A DNA stretch of 64,000 bases from Ptiloglossa arizonensis. Lineage: Eukaryota > Arthropoda > Insecta > Hymenoptera > Colletidae. The stretch spans positions 697,501 to 761,500 of the forward strand of contig NW_027478597.1 in the NCBI RefSeq assembly GCF_051014685.1. Direction: 5' to 3'. Below the pieces are notes generated by a model. That model was not told where the DNA came from, ran no database searches, and saw nothing but the letters and a program-made list of their open reading frames with translations. The stretch's first letter is position 1. Each line of letters begins with the position of its first letter. The translations under genes and the position numbers were made by a program. Shown here piece by piece: positions 25,501 to 38,889 of this stretch.

Positions 25501-27490
25501 TCCAAACTGCCATATCTCGCGAACGGAATGACCAATCCGCAAAATTTCTGTTGCATCTGAAGGTGGAAACTCGCCCGATTACAACGGTATGCGTACTTTT
25601 CCCCTGGGCCGTTCTAGTTATTCTTTTCGAGCATCAGAACTGCGAAAATTTTGAGTTTCTCAAGCGTTTCTTACCTCCAAACTGCCATATCTCGCGAACG
25701 GATTGACCAATCCGCAAAATTTCTGTTGCATCTGAAAGTAGAAACTCGCCCGATTACAACTCTGTGAGTACTTTTCCCCTAGACCGTTCTAGTTATTCGT
25801 TTCGAGCATCAGAACTGCGAAAATTTTGAGTTTCTCAAGCGTTTCGTACCTCCAAACTGCCATATCTCGCGAACGGTTTGACCAATCCGCAAAATTTCTG
25901 TTGCATCTGAAGGTAGAAACTCGCCCGATAACAACGGTATGCGTACTTTTCCCCTAGGCCGTTCTGGTTATTCGTTTCGAGCATCAGAACTGCGAAAATT
26001 TTGAGTTTCTCAAGCGTTTCTTACATCCAAACTGCCATACCTCGCGAACGGATTGACCAATCCGCAAAATTTCTGTTGCATCTGAAAGTAGAAACTCGCC
26101 CGATTACAACACTGTGAGTACTTTTCCCCTAGGCCGTTCTAGTTATTCGTTTCGAGCATCAGAACTGCGAAAATTTTGAGTTTCTCAAGCGTTTCTTACT
26201 TCCAAACTTCCATATCTCGCGAACAGATTGACCAATCCGCAAAATTTCTGTTGCATCTGAAGGTAGAAACTCGCCCGATTACAACGGTATGCGTACTTTT
26301 CCCCTAGACCGTTCTAGTTATGCTTGTCGAGCATCAGAACTGCGAAAATTTTGAGTTTCTCAAGCGTATCTTACCTCCAAACTGCCATATCTCGCGAACG
26401 GATTGACCAATCCGCAAAATTTCGGTTGCATCTGAAAGTAGAAACTCGCCCGATTACAACGGTATGCGTACTTTTCCGCTAGGCCGTTGTAGTTATTCGT
26501 TTCGAGCATGAGAACTGCGAAAATTTTGAGTTTCTCAAGCGTTTCTTACCTCCAAACTGCCATATCTCGCGAACGGATTGACCAATCCGCAAAATTTCTG
26601 TTGCATCTGAAAGTAGTAACTCGCCCGATTACAACGGTATGTGTACTTTTCCCCTACGCCGTTCTTGTTGTTCGTTTCGAGCATCAGAACTGCGAAAATT
26701 TTGAGTTTCTCAAGCGTTTCTTACATCCAAACTGCCATATCTCTCGAACGGATTGACCAATCCGCAAAATTTCTGTTGCATCTGAAAGGAGAAACTCGCC
26801 CGATTACAACGGTATGCGTACTTTTCCCCTAGGCCGTTCTGGTTATTCGTTTCGAGCATCAGAACTGTGAAAATTTTGAGTTTCTCAAGCGTATCTTACT
26901 TCCAAACTGCCATATCTCGCGAACGGATTGACCAAACCTCAAAATTTCTGTTGCATCTGAAAGTAGAAACTCGCCCGATTACAACGGTATGCGTACTTTT
27001 CCCCTAGCCCGTTCTAGTTATTCGTTTCGGGCAACAGAACTGCGAAAATTTTGAGTTTTTCAAGCGTTGCTTACCTCCAAACTGCCATATCTCGCGAACG
27101 GATTGACCAATCCGCAAAATTTCTGTTGCATCAGAAAGTAGAAACTCGCCCGATTACAACGGTGTGCGTACTTTTCCCCTAGCCCGTTCTAGTTATTCGT
27201 TTCGAGCAACAGAACTGCGAAAATTTTGAGTTTTTCAAGCGTTGCTTACCTCCAAACTGCCATATCTCGCGAACGGATTGACCAATCCGCAAAGTTTCTG
27301 TTGCATCAGAAAGTAGAAACTCGCCCGATTACAACGGTATGCGTACTTTTCGTCTAGCCCGTTCTAGTTATTCGTTTCGAGCAACAGAACTGCGAAAATT
27401 TTGAGTTTTTCAAGCGTTCCTTACCTCCAAACTGCCATATCTCGCGAACGGATTGACCAATCCGCAAAATTTCTGTTGCATCTGAAAGTA
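22572..27490 (+). repeat. 14/15-mer HOR pair
   Basis: Two copies of a 2.4-2.6 kb unit. The offset is 2,625 bp (15 units) near 22,851/25,476 (AATTTTTAG) and 23,411/26,036 (CATACCTCG). It is 2,450 bp (14 units) at 22,999/25,449 and at 24,058/26,508 through about 24,966/27,416. The changes of offset are whole-monomer gains or losses inside otherwise matching blocks. Shared marks include AAGGAGAAAC, ACCAAACCTC, TTTCGGGCAACAG and CGTCTAGCCCG. The copies separate at about 25,036/27,486. Confidence 0.8.
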
Positions 27491-30400
27491 GAAACTCGCC
27501 CGATTACAACGGTGTGCGTACTTTTCCCCTAGGCCGTTCTAGTTATGCTTTTCGAGCATCAGAACTGCGAAAATTTTGAGTTTTTCAAGCGTTGCTTACC
27601 TCCAAACTGCCATATCTCGCGAACGGATTGACCAATCCGCAAAATTTCTGTTGCATCTGAAAGTAGAAACTCGCCCGATTACAACACTATGCGTACTTTT
27701 CCCCTAGGCCGTTCTAGTTATGCTTGTCGAGCATCAGAACTGCGAAAATTTTGAGTTTCTCGAGCGTTTCTTACCTCCAAACTACCATATCTCGCGAACG
27801 GATTGACCAATCCGCAAAATTTCTGTTGCATCTGAAAGTAAAAACTCGCCCGATTACAACACTATGCGTACTTTTCCCCTAGGCCGTTCTAGTTATTCGT
27901 TTCGAGCATCAGAACTGCGAAAATTTTGAGTTTCTCAAGCGTTGCGTACCTCCAATCTGCCATATCTCGCGAACGGATTGACCAATCCGCAAAATTTCTG
28001 TTGCATCTGAAAGTAGTTACTCGCCCGATTACAACGGTATGTGTACTTTTCCCCTACGCCGTTCTTGTTGTTCGTTTCGAGCATCAGAACTGCGAAAATT
28101 TTGAGTTTCTCAAGCGTTTCTTACCTCCAAACTGCCATATCTCTCGAACGGATTGACCAATCCGCAAAATTTCTGTTGCATCTGAAAGTAGAAACTCGCC
28201 CGATTACAACGGTATGCGTACTTTTCCCCTAGGCCGTTCTAGTTATTCGTTTCGAGCATCAGAACTGCGAAAATTTTGAGTTTCTCAAGCGTTGCTTACC
28301 TCCAAACTGCCATATCTCGCGAACGGATTGACCAATCCGCAAAATTTCTGTTGCATCTGAAAGTAGAAACTCGCCCGATTACAACGGTGTGCGTACTTTT
28401 CCCCTAGGCCGTTCTAGTTATGCTTGTCGAGCATCAGAACTGCGAAAATTTTGAGTTTCTCAAGCGTTTCTTACTTCCAAACTGCCATATCTCGCGAACG
28501 GATTGACCAATCCGCAAAATTTCTGTTGCATCTGACAGTAGAAACTCGCCCGATTACAATACTATGCGTACTTTTCCCCTAGGCCGTTCTAGTTATTCGT
28601 TTCGAGCATCAGAACTGCGAAAATTTTGAGTTTCTCAAGCGTTTCTTACCTCCAATCTGCCATAACTCGCGAACGGATTCACCGATCCGCAAAATTTCTG
28701 TTGCATCTGAAAGTAGAAACTCGCCCGATTACAACACTATGCGTACTTTTCCCCTAGGCCGTTCTAGTTATTCGTTTCGAGCATCAGAACTGCGAAAATT
28801 TTGAGTTTCTCAAGCTTTGCTTACCTCCAAACTGCCATATCTCGCGAACGGATTGACCAATCCGCAAAATTTCTGTTGCATCTGAAAGTAGAAGCTCGCC
28901 CGATTACAATGGTGTGCGTACTTTTCCCCTAGGCCGTTCTAGTTATGCTTGTCGAGCATCAGAACTGCGAAAATTTTGAGTTTCTCGAGCGTTTCTTACC
29001 TCCAAACTGCCATATCTCGCGAACGGATTGACCAATCCGCAAAATTTCTGTTGCATCTGAAAGTAGAAACTCCCCCGACTACAACACTATGCGTACTTTT
29101 CCCCTAGGCCGTTCTAGTTATTCGTTTCGAGCATCAGAACTGCGAAAATTTTGAGTTTCTCAAGCGTTTCTTACTTCCAAACTGCCATATCTCGCGAACG
29201 GATTGTCCAATCCGCAAAATTTCTGTTGCATCTGAAAGTAGTAACTCGCCCGATTACAACGGTATGTGTACTTTTCCCCTACGCCGTTCTTGTTGTTCGT
29301 TTTGAGCATCAGAACTGCGAAAATTTTGAGTTTCTCAAGCGTTTCTTACCTCCAAACTGCCATATCTCTCGAACGGATTGACCAATCCGCAAAATGTCTG
29401 TTGCATCTGAAAGGAGAAACTCGCCCGATTACAACGGTATGCGTACTTTTCCCCTAGGCCGTTCTGGTTATTCGTTTCGAGCATCAGAACTGTGAAAATT
29501 TTGAGTTTCTCAAGCGTATCTTACTTCCAAACTGCCATATCTCGCGAACGGATTGACCAATCCTCAAAATTTCTGTTGCATCTGAAAGTAGAAACTCGCC
29601 CGATTACAACGGTATGCGTACTTTTCCCCTAGGCCGTTCTGGTTATTCGTTTCGAGCCTCAGAACTGCGAAAATTTTGCGTTTCTCAAGCGTTTCTTACC
29701 TCCAAACTGCCATATCTCGCGAACGGATTGACCAATCCGCAAAATTTCTCTTACATCTGAAAGTAGAAACTCGCCCGATTACAACTGTATGCGTACTTTT
29801 CCCCTAGTCCGTTGTAGTTATTCGTTTCGAGCATCAGAACTGCGAAAATTTTGAGTTTCTCAAGCGTTTCTTACCTCCAAACTGCCATATCTCGCGAACG
29901 GATTGACCAATCCGCAAAATTTCTGTTGCATCGGAAAGTAGAAACTCGCCCGATTACAACGGTGTGCGTACTTTTCCCCTAGGCCGTTCTGGTTATTCGT
30001 TTCGAGCATCAGAACTGTGAAAATTTTGAGTTTCTCAAGCGTTCCTTACTTCCAAACTGCCATATCTCGCGAACGGATTGACCAATCCGAAAAATTTCTG
30101 TTGCATCTGAAGGTCGAAACTCGCCCGATTACAACGGTGTGCGTACTTTTCCCCTAGGCCGTTCTAGTTATGCTTTTCGAGCATCAGAACTGCGAAAATT
30201 TTGAGTTTCTCAAGCGTTTCTCACATACAAACTGCCACATCTCGCGAACGGATTGTCCAATCCGCAAAATTTCAGATGCATCTGAAAGTAGAAACTCGCC
30301 CGATTACAACGGTATGCGTACTTTGCCCCTAGACCGTTCTAGTTATGCTTGTCGAGCATCAGAACTGCGAAAATTTTGAGTTTCTCAAGCGTTTCTTACC

Positions 30401-32180
30401 TCCAAACTGCCATATCTCGCGAACGGATTGACCAATCCGCAAAATTTCTGTTGCATCTGAAAGTAGAAACTCGCCCGATTACAACTGTATGCGTACTTTT
30501 CCCCTAGGCCGTTCTAGTTATTCGTTTCGAGCAACAGAACTGCGAAAATTTTGAGTTTCTCAAGCGTTGCTTACCTCCAAACTGCCATATCTCGCGAACG
30601 GATTGACCAATCCGCAAAATTTCTGTTGCATCTGAAAGTAGAAACTCCCCCGACTACAACACTATGCGTACTTTTCCCCTAGGCCGTTCTAGTTATTCGT
30701 TTCGAGCATCAGAACTGCGAAAATTTTGAGTTTCTCAAGCGTTTCTTACTTCCAAACTGCCATATCTCGCGAACGGATTGACCAATCCGCAAAATTTCTG
30801 TTGCATCTGAAAGTAGAAACTCGCCCGATTACAACACTTTGCGTACTTTTCCCGTAGGCCGTTCTAGTTATTCGTTTCGAGCATCAGAACTGCGAAAATT
30901 TTGAGTTTCTCAAGCGTTTCTTACCTCCAAACTGCCATAACTCGCGAACGGATTGACCAATCCGCAAAATTTCTGTTGCATCTGAAAGTAGAAACTCGCC
31001 CGATTACAACGGTATGCGTACTTTTCCCCTAGCCCGTTCTAGTTATTCGTTTCGGGCAACAGAACTGCGAAAATTTTGAGTTTTTCAAGCGTTGCTTACC
31101 TCCAAACTGCCATATCTCGCGAACGGATTGACCAATCCGCAAAATTTCTGTTGCATCAGAAAGTAGAAACTCGCCCGATTACAACGGTGTGCGTACTTTT
31201 CCCCTAGCCCGTTCTAGTTATTCGTTTCGAGCAACAGAACTGCGAAAATTTTGAGTTTTTCAAGCGTTGCTTACCTCCAAACTGCCATATCTCGCGAACG
31301 GATTGACCAATCCGCAAAGTTTCTGTTGCATCAGAAAGTAGAAACTCGCCCGATTACAACGGTATGCGTACTTTTCGCCTAGCCCGTTCTAGTTATTCGT
31401 TTCGAGCAACAGAACTGCGAAAATTTTGAGTTTTTCAAGCGTTCCTTACCTCCAAACTGCCATATCTCGCGAACGGATTGACCAATCCGCAAAATTTCTG
31501 TTGCATCTGAAAGTAGAAACTCGCCCGATTACAACGGTGTGCGTACTTTTCCCCTAGGCCGTTCTAGTTATGCTTTTCGAGCATCAGAACTGCGAAAATT
31601 TTGAGTTTCTCGAGCGTTTCTTACCTCCAAACAGCCATATCTCGCGAACGGATTGACCAATCCGCAAAATTTCTGTTGCATCTGAAAGTAGAAACTCGCC
31701 CGATTACAACACTGTGCGTACTTTTCCCCTAGGCCGTTCTAGTTATTCGTTTCGAGCATCAGAACTGCGAAAATTTTGAGTTTCTCAAGCGTTTCTTACC
31801 TCCAAACTGCCATAACTCGCGAACGGATTGACCAATCCGCAAAATTTCTGTTGCATCTGAAAGTAGAAACTCGCCCGATTACAACGGTATGCGTACTTTT
31901 CCCCTAGCCCGTTCTAGTTATTCGTTTCGGGCAACAGAACTGCGAAAATTTTGAGTTTTTCAAGCGTTGCTTACCTCCAAACTGCCATATCTCGCGAACG
32001 GATTGACCAATCCCCAAAATTTCTGTTGCATCTGAAAGTAGAAACTCGCCCGATTACAACGGTGTGCGTACTTTTCCCCTAGCCCGTTCTAGTTATTCGT
32101 TTCGAGCATCAGAACTGCGAAAATTTTGAGTTTCTCGAGCGTTTCTTACCTCCAAACTGTCATATCTCGCGAACGGATTG
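27490..32180 (+). repeat. Mosaic monomer region
   Basis: Clean monomers with many shuffled classes (CTCGAG, CACTATG, ATGCTTGTCG, CCATAACTCG, CTCCCCCGACTAC). A block at about 30,985-31,560 matches 26,960-27,535 at +4,025 bp through the TTTCGGGCAACAG, CATCAGAAAG and AAAGTTTC monomers. A pair of monomers at about 30,170-30,400 (CTCACATACAAAC, TTTCAGATGC) recurs at about 50,300-50,530. I see no single dominant HOR period here. Confidence 0.75.
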
Positions 32181-34705
32181 ACCAATCCGCAAAATTTCTG
32201 TTGCATCTGAAAATAGAAATTCGCCCGATTACAACTGTATGCGTACTTTTCCCCTAGCCCGTTCTAGTTATTCGTTTCGAGCATCAGAACTGCGAAAATT
32301 TTGAGTTTCTCAAGCGTTGCGTACCTCCAAACTGCCATAACTCGCGAACGGATTGACCAATCCGCAAAATTTCTGTTGCATCTGAAAGTAGTAACTCGCC
32401 CGATTACAACGGTATGTGTACTTTTCCCCTACGCCGTTCTTGTTGTTCGTTTCGAGCATCAGAACTGCGAAAATTTTGAGTTTCTCAAGCGTTTCTTACC
32501 TCCAAACTGCCATATCTCTCGAACGGATTGACCAATCCGCAAAATTTCTGTTGCATCTGAGAGTAAAAACTCGCCCGATTACAACACTATGCGTACTTTT
32601 CCCCTAGGCCGTTCTAGTTATTCGTTTCGAGCATCAGAACTGCGAAAATTTTGAGTTTCTCGAGCGTTTCTTACCTCCAAACTGTCATATCTCGCGAACG
32701 GATTGACCAATCCGCAAAATTTGTGTTGCATCTGAAAATAGAAATTCGCCCGATTACAACTGTATGCGTACTTTTCCCCTAGCCCGTTCTAGTTATTCGT
32801 TTCGACCAACAGAACTGCGAAAATTTTGAGTTTCTCAAGCGTTGCGTACCTCCAAACTGCCATAACTCGCGAACGGATTGACCAATCCGCAAAATTTCTG
32901 TTGCATCTGAAAGTAGTAACTCGCCCGATTACAACGGTATGTGTACTTTTCCCCTACGCCGTTCTTGTTGTTCGTTTCGAGCATCAGAACTGCGAAAATT
33001 TTGAGTTTCTCAAGCGTTTCTTACCTCCAAACTGCCATATCTCTCGAACGGATTGACCAATCCGCAAAATTTCTGTTGCATCTGAAAGTAGAAACTCGCC
33101 CGATTACAACGGTATGCGTACTCTTCCCCTAGGCCGTTCTAGTTATTCGTTTCGAGCATCAGAACTGCGAAAATTTTGAGTTTCTCAAGCGTTGCTTACC
33201 TCCAAACTGCCATATCTCGCGAACGGATTGACCAATCCGCAAAATTTCTGTTGCATCTGAAAGTAGAAACTCGCCCGATTACAACGGTGTGCGTACTTTT
33301 CCCCTAGGCCGTTCTAGTTATGCTTGTCGAGCATCAGAACTGCGAAAATTTTGAGTTTCTCAAGCGTTTCTTACTTCCAAACTGCCATATCTCGCGAACG
33401 GATTGACCAATCCGCAAAATTTCTGTTGCATCTGAAAGTAGAAACTCGCCCGATTACAACGGTATGTGTACTTTTCCCCTAGGCCGTTCTAGTTATGCTT
33501 GTTGAGCATCAGAACTGCGAAAATTTTGAGTTTCTCGAGCGTTTCTTACCTCCAAACTACCATATCTCGCGAACGGATTGACCAATCCGCAAAATTTCTG
33601 TTGCATCTGAAAGTAAAAACTCGCCCGATTACAACACTATGCGTACTTTTCCCCTAGGCCGTTCTAGTTATTCGTTTCGAGCATCAGAACTGCGAAAATT
33701 TTGAGTTTCTCGAGCGTTTCTTACCTCCAAACTGTCATATCTCGCGAACGGATTGACCAATCCGCAAAATTTCTGTTGCATCTGAAAATAGAAATTCGCC
33801 CGATTACAACTGTATGCGTACTTTTCCCCTAGCCCGTTCTAGTTATTCGTTTCGAGCATCAGAACTGCGAAAATTTTGAGTTTCTCAAGCGTTGCGTACC
33901 TCCAAACTGCCATAACTCGCGAACGGATTGACCAATCCGCAAAATTTCTGTTGCATCTGAAAGTAGTAACTCGCCCGATTACAACGGTATGTGTACTTTT
34001 CCCCTACGCCGTTCTTGTTGTTCGTTTCGAGCATCAGAACTGCGAAAATTTTGAGTTTCTCAAGCGTTTCTTACCTCCAAACTGCCATATCTCTCGAACG
34101 GATTGACCAATCCGCAAAATTTCTGTTGCATCTGAAAGTAAAAACTCGCCCGATTACAACACTATGCGTACTTTTCCCCTAGGCCGTTCTAGTTATTCGT
34201 TTCGAGCATCAGAACTGCGAAAATTTTGAGTTTCTCGAGCGTTTCGTACCTCCAAACTGTCATATCTCGCGAACGGATTGACCAATCCGCAAAATTTCTG
34301 TTGCATCTGAAAATAGAAATTCGCCCGATTACAACTGTATGCGTACTTTTCCCCTAGCCCGTTCTAGTTATTCGTTTCGACCAACAGAACTGCGAAAATT
34401 TTGAGTTTCTCAAGCGTTGCGTACCTCCAAACTGCCATAACTCGCGAACGGATTGACCAATCCGCAAAATTTCTGTTGCATCTGAAAGTAGTAACTCGCC
34501 CGATTACAACGGTATGTGTACTTTTCCCCTACGCCGTTCTTGTTGTTCGTTTCGAGCATCAGAACTGCGAAAATTTTGAGTTTCTCAAGCGTTTCTTACC
34601 TCCAAACTGCCATATCTCGCGAACGGATTGACCAATCCGCAAAATTTCTGTTGCATCTGAAAGTAGAAACTCGCCCGATTACAACGGTGTGCGTACTTTT
34701 CCCCT
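32180..34705 (+). repeat. 9-mer HOR with internal 3-mer
   Basis: The TTG start of the cassette frame recurs at 32301, 32826, 33876 and 34401, that is +525, +1,050, +525. This is a 3-mer doublet (2 x 525) repeated after 1,575 bp (9 units). Marker variants are GAAAATAGAAATTCGCC, CGACCAACAG, GTTGCGTACC with CCATAACTCG, and AGTAAAAACTCG. The last copy ends its cassette with CTCGCG rather than CTCTCG. Confidence 0.8.
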
Positions 34706-36789
34706 AGGCCGTTCTAGTTATGCTTGTCGAGCATCAGAACTGCGAAAATTTTGAGTTTCTCAAGCGTTTCTTACTTCCGAACTGCCATATCTCGCGAACG
34801 GATTGACCAATCCGCAAAATTTCTGTTGCATCTGAAAGTAGAAACTCGCCCGATTACAACGGTATGTGTACTTTTCCCCTAGGCCGTTCTAGTTATGCTT
34901 GTCGAGCATCAGAACTGCGAAAATTTTGAGTTTCTCGAGCGTTTCTTACCTCCAAACTACCATATCTCGCGCACGGATTGACCAATCCGCAAAATTTCTG
35001 TTGCATCTGAAAGTAAAAACTCGCCCGATTACAACACTATGCGTACTTTTCCCCTAGGCCGTTCTAGTTATTCGTTTCGAGCATCAGAACTGCGAAAATT
35101 TTGAGTTTCTCGAGCGTTTCTTACCTCCAAACTGCCATATCTCTCGAACGGATTGACCAATCCGCAAAATTTCTGTTGCATCTGAAAGTAGAAACTCGCC
35201 CGATTACAACGGTATGCGTACTTTTCCCCTAGGCCGTTCTAGTTATTCGTTTCGAGCATCAGAACTGCGAAAATTTTGAGTTTCTCAAGCGTTGCTTACC
35301 TCCAAACTGCCATATCTCGCGAACGGATTGACCAATCAGCAAAATTTCTGTTGCATCTGAAAGTAGAAACTCGCCCGATTACAACGGTGTGCGTACTATT
35401 CCCCTAGGCCGTTCTAGTTATGCTTGTCGAGCATCAGAACTGCGAAAATTTTGAGTTTCTCAAGCGTTTCTTACTTCCAAACTGCCATATCTCGCGAACG
35501 GATTGACCAATCCGCAAAATTTCTGTTGCATCTGAAAGTAGTAACTCGCCCGATTACAACGGTATGTGTACTTTTCCCCTACGCCGTTCTTGTTGTTCGT
35601 TTCGAGCATCAGAACTGCGAAAATTTTGAGTTTCTCAAGCGTTTCTTACCTCCAAACTGCCATATCTCTCGAACGGATTGACCAATCCGCAAAATTTCTG
35701 TTGCATCTGAAAGTAGAAACTCGCCCGATTACAACGGTATGCGTACTTTTCCCCTAGGCCGTTCTAGTTATTCGTTTCGAGCATCTGAACTGCGAAAATT
35801 TTGAGTTTCTCAAGCGTTGCTTACCTCCAAACTGCCATATCTCGCGAACGGATTGACCAATCCGCAAAATTTCTGTTGCATCTGAAAGTAGAAACTCGCC
35901 CGATTACAACGGTGTGCGTACTTTTCCCCTAGGCCGTTCTAGTTATGCTTGTCGAGCATCAGAACTGCGAAAATTTTGAGTTTCTCAAGCGTTTCTTACT
36001 TCCAAACTGCCATATCTCGCGAACGGATTGACCAATCCGCAAAATTTCTGTTGCATCTGAAAGTAGAAACTCGCCCGATTACAATACTATGCGTACTTTT
36101 CCCCTAGGCCGTTCTAGTTATTCGTTTCGAGCATCAGAACTGCGAAAATTTTGAGTTTCTCAAGCGTTTCTTACCTCCAAACTGCCATAACTCGCGAACG
36201 GATTCACCGATCCGCAAAATTTCTGTTGCATCTGAAAGTAGAAACTCGCCCGATTACAACACTATGCGTACTTTTCCCCTAGGCCGTTCTAGTTATTCGT
36301 TTCGAGCATCAGAACTGCGAAAATTTTGAGTTTCTCAAGCGTTGCTTACCTCCAAACTGCCATATCTCGCGAACGGATTGACCAATCCGCAAAATTTCTG
36401 TTGCATCTGAAAGTAGAAAATCGCCCGATTACAACGATGTGCGTACTTCTCCCCTAGGCCGTTCTAGTTATGCTTGTCGAGCATCAGAACTGCGAAAATT
36501 TTGAGTTTCTCGAGCGTTTCTTACCTCCAAACTGCCATATCTCGCGAACGGATTGACCAATCCGCAAAATTTCTGTTGCATCTGAAAGTAGAAACTCCCC
36601 CGACTACAACACTATGCGTACTTTTCCCCTAGGCCGTTCTAGTTATTCGTTTCGAGCATCAGAACTGCGAAAATTTTGAGTTTCTCAAGCGTTTCTTACT
36701 TCCAAACTGCCATATCTCGCGAACGGATTGTCCAATCCGCAAAATTTCTGTTGCATCTGAAAGTAGAAACTCGCCCGATTACAACGGTA
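34706..36789 (+). repeat. Mosaic region linking the 9-mer and 6-mer blocks
   Basis: Monomers of the classes seen on both sides. The GATTCACCGATCCG monomer at 36,201 and its neighbours match 38,826 at +2,625 bp (15 units). One further copy of the GTAGTAAC cassette starts at about 35,424. Confidence 0.7.
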
Positions 36790-38889
36790 TGCGTACTTTT
36801 CGCCTAGCCCGTTCTAGTTATTCGTTTCGAGCAACAGAACTGCGAAAATTTTGAGTTTTTCAAGCGTTCCTTACCTCCAAACTGCCATATCTCGCGAACG
36901 GATTGACCAATCCGCAAAATTTCTGTTGCATCTGAAAGTAGAAACTCGCCCGATTACAACGGTGTGCGTACTTTTCCCCTAGGCCGTTCTAGTTATGCTT
37001 TTCGAGCATCAGAACTGCGAAAATTTTGAGTTTCTCGAGCGTTTCTTACCTCCAAACAGCCATATCTCGCGAACGGATTGACCAATCCGCAAAATTTCTG
37101 TTGCATCTGAAAGTAGAAACTCCCCCGACTACAACACTATGCGTACTTTTCCCCTAGGCCGTTCTAGTTATTCGTTTCGAGCATCAGAACTGCGAAAATT
37201 TTGAGTTTCTCGAGCGTTTCTTACCTCCAAACTGTCATATCTCGCGAACGGATTGACCAATCCGCAAAATTTCTGTTGCATCTGAAAATAGAAATTCGCC
37301 CGATTACAACTGTATGCGTACTTTTCCCCTAGCCCGTTCTAGTTATTCGTTTCGACCAACAGAACTGCGAAAATTTTGAGTTTCTCAAGCGTTGCTTACC
37401 TCCAAACTGCCATATCTCGCGAACGGATTGACCAATCCGCAAAATTTCTGTTGCATCTGAAAGTAGAAACTCGCCCGATTACAACGGTGTGCGTACTTTT
37501 CCCCTAGGCCGTTCTAGTTATGCTTGTCGAGCATCAGAACTGCGAAAATTTTGAGTTTCTCAAGCGTTTCTTACTTCCAAACTGCCATATCTCGCGAACG
37601 GATTGACCAATCCGCAAAATTTCTGTTGCATCTGAAAGTAGAAACTCGCCCGATTACAATACTATGCGTACTTTTCCCCTAGGCCGTTCTAGTTATTCGT
37701 TTCGAGCATCAGAACTGCGAAAATTTTGAGTTTCTCAAGCGTTTCTTACCTCCAAACTGCCATAACTCGCGAACGGATTCACCGATCCGCAAAATTTCGG
37801 TTGCATCTGAAAGTAGAAACTCGCCCGATTACAACACTATGCGTACTTTTCGCCTAGCCCGTTCTAGTTATTCGTTTCGAGCAACAGAACTGCGAAAATT
37901 TTGAGTTTTTCAAGCGTTCCTTACCTCCAAACTGCCATATCTCGCGAACCGATTGACCAATCCGCAAAATTTCTGTTGCATCTGAAAGTAGAAACTCGCC
38001 CGATTACAACGGTGTGCGTACTTTTCCCCTAGGCCGTTCTAGTTATGCTTTTCGAGCATCAGAACTGCGAAAATTTTGAGTTTCTCGAGCGTTTCTTACC
38101 TCCAAACAGCCATATCTCGCGAACGGATTGACCAATCCGCAAAATTTCTGTTGCATCTGAAAGTAGAAACTCCCCCGACTACAACACTATGCGTACTTTT
38201 CCCCTAGGCCGTTCTAGTTATTCGTTTCGAGCATCAGAACTGCGAAAATTTTGAGTTTCTCGAGCGTTTCTTACCTCCAAACTGTCATATCTCGCGAACG
38301 GATTGACCAATCCGCAAAATTTCTGTTGCATCTGAAAATAGAAATTCGCCCGATTACAACTGTATGCGTACTTTTCCCCTAGCCCGTTCTAGTTATTCGT
38401 TTCGACCAACAGAACTGCGAAAATTTTGAGTTTCTCAAGCGTTGCTTACCTCCAAACTGCCATATCTCGCGAACGGATTGACCAATCCGCAAAATTTCTG
38501 TTGCATCTGAAAGTAGAAACTCGCCCGATTACAACGGTGTGCGTACTTTTCCCCTAGGCCGTTCTAGTTATGCTTGTCGAGCATCAGAACTGCGAAAATT
38601 TTGAGTTTCTCAAGCGTTTCTTACTTCCAAACTGCCATATCTCGCGAACGGATTGACCAATCCGCAAAATTTCTGTTGCATCTGAAAGTAGAAACTCGCC
38701 CGATTACAATACTATGCGTACTTTTCCCCTAGGCCGTTCTAGTTATTCGTTTCGAGCATCAGAACTGCGAAAATTTTGAGTTTCTCAAGCGTTTCTTACC
38801 TCCAAACTGCCATAACTCGCGAACGGATTCACCGATCCGCAAAATTTCTGTTGCATCTGAAAGTAGAAACTCGCCCGATTACAACACTA
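36790..38889 (+). repeat. 6-mer HOR, two copies (1,050 bp each)
   Basis: Copies 36,790-37,839 and 37,840-38,889 share the order CGCCTAGCCCG, GTTCCTTACC, AAACAGCC, CTCCCCCGACTAC, GAAAATAGAAATTCG, CGACCAACAG, GATTCACCGATCCG. Differences seen include GAACCG at 37,950 against GAACGG, and TTTCGGTTGC near 37,796 against TTTCTGTTGC. Confidence 0.85.
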
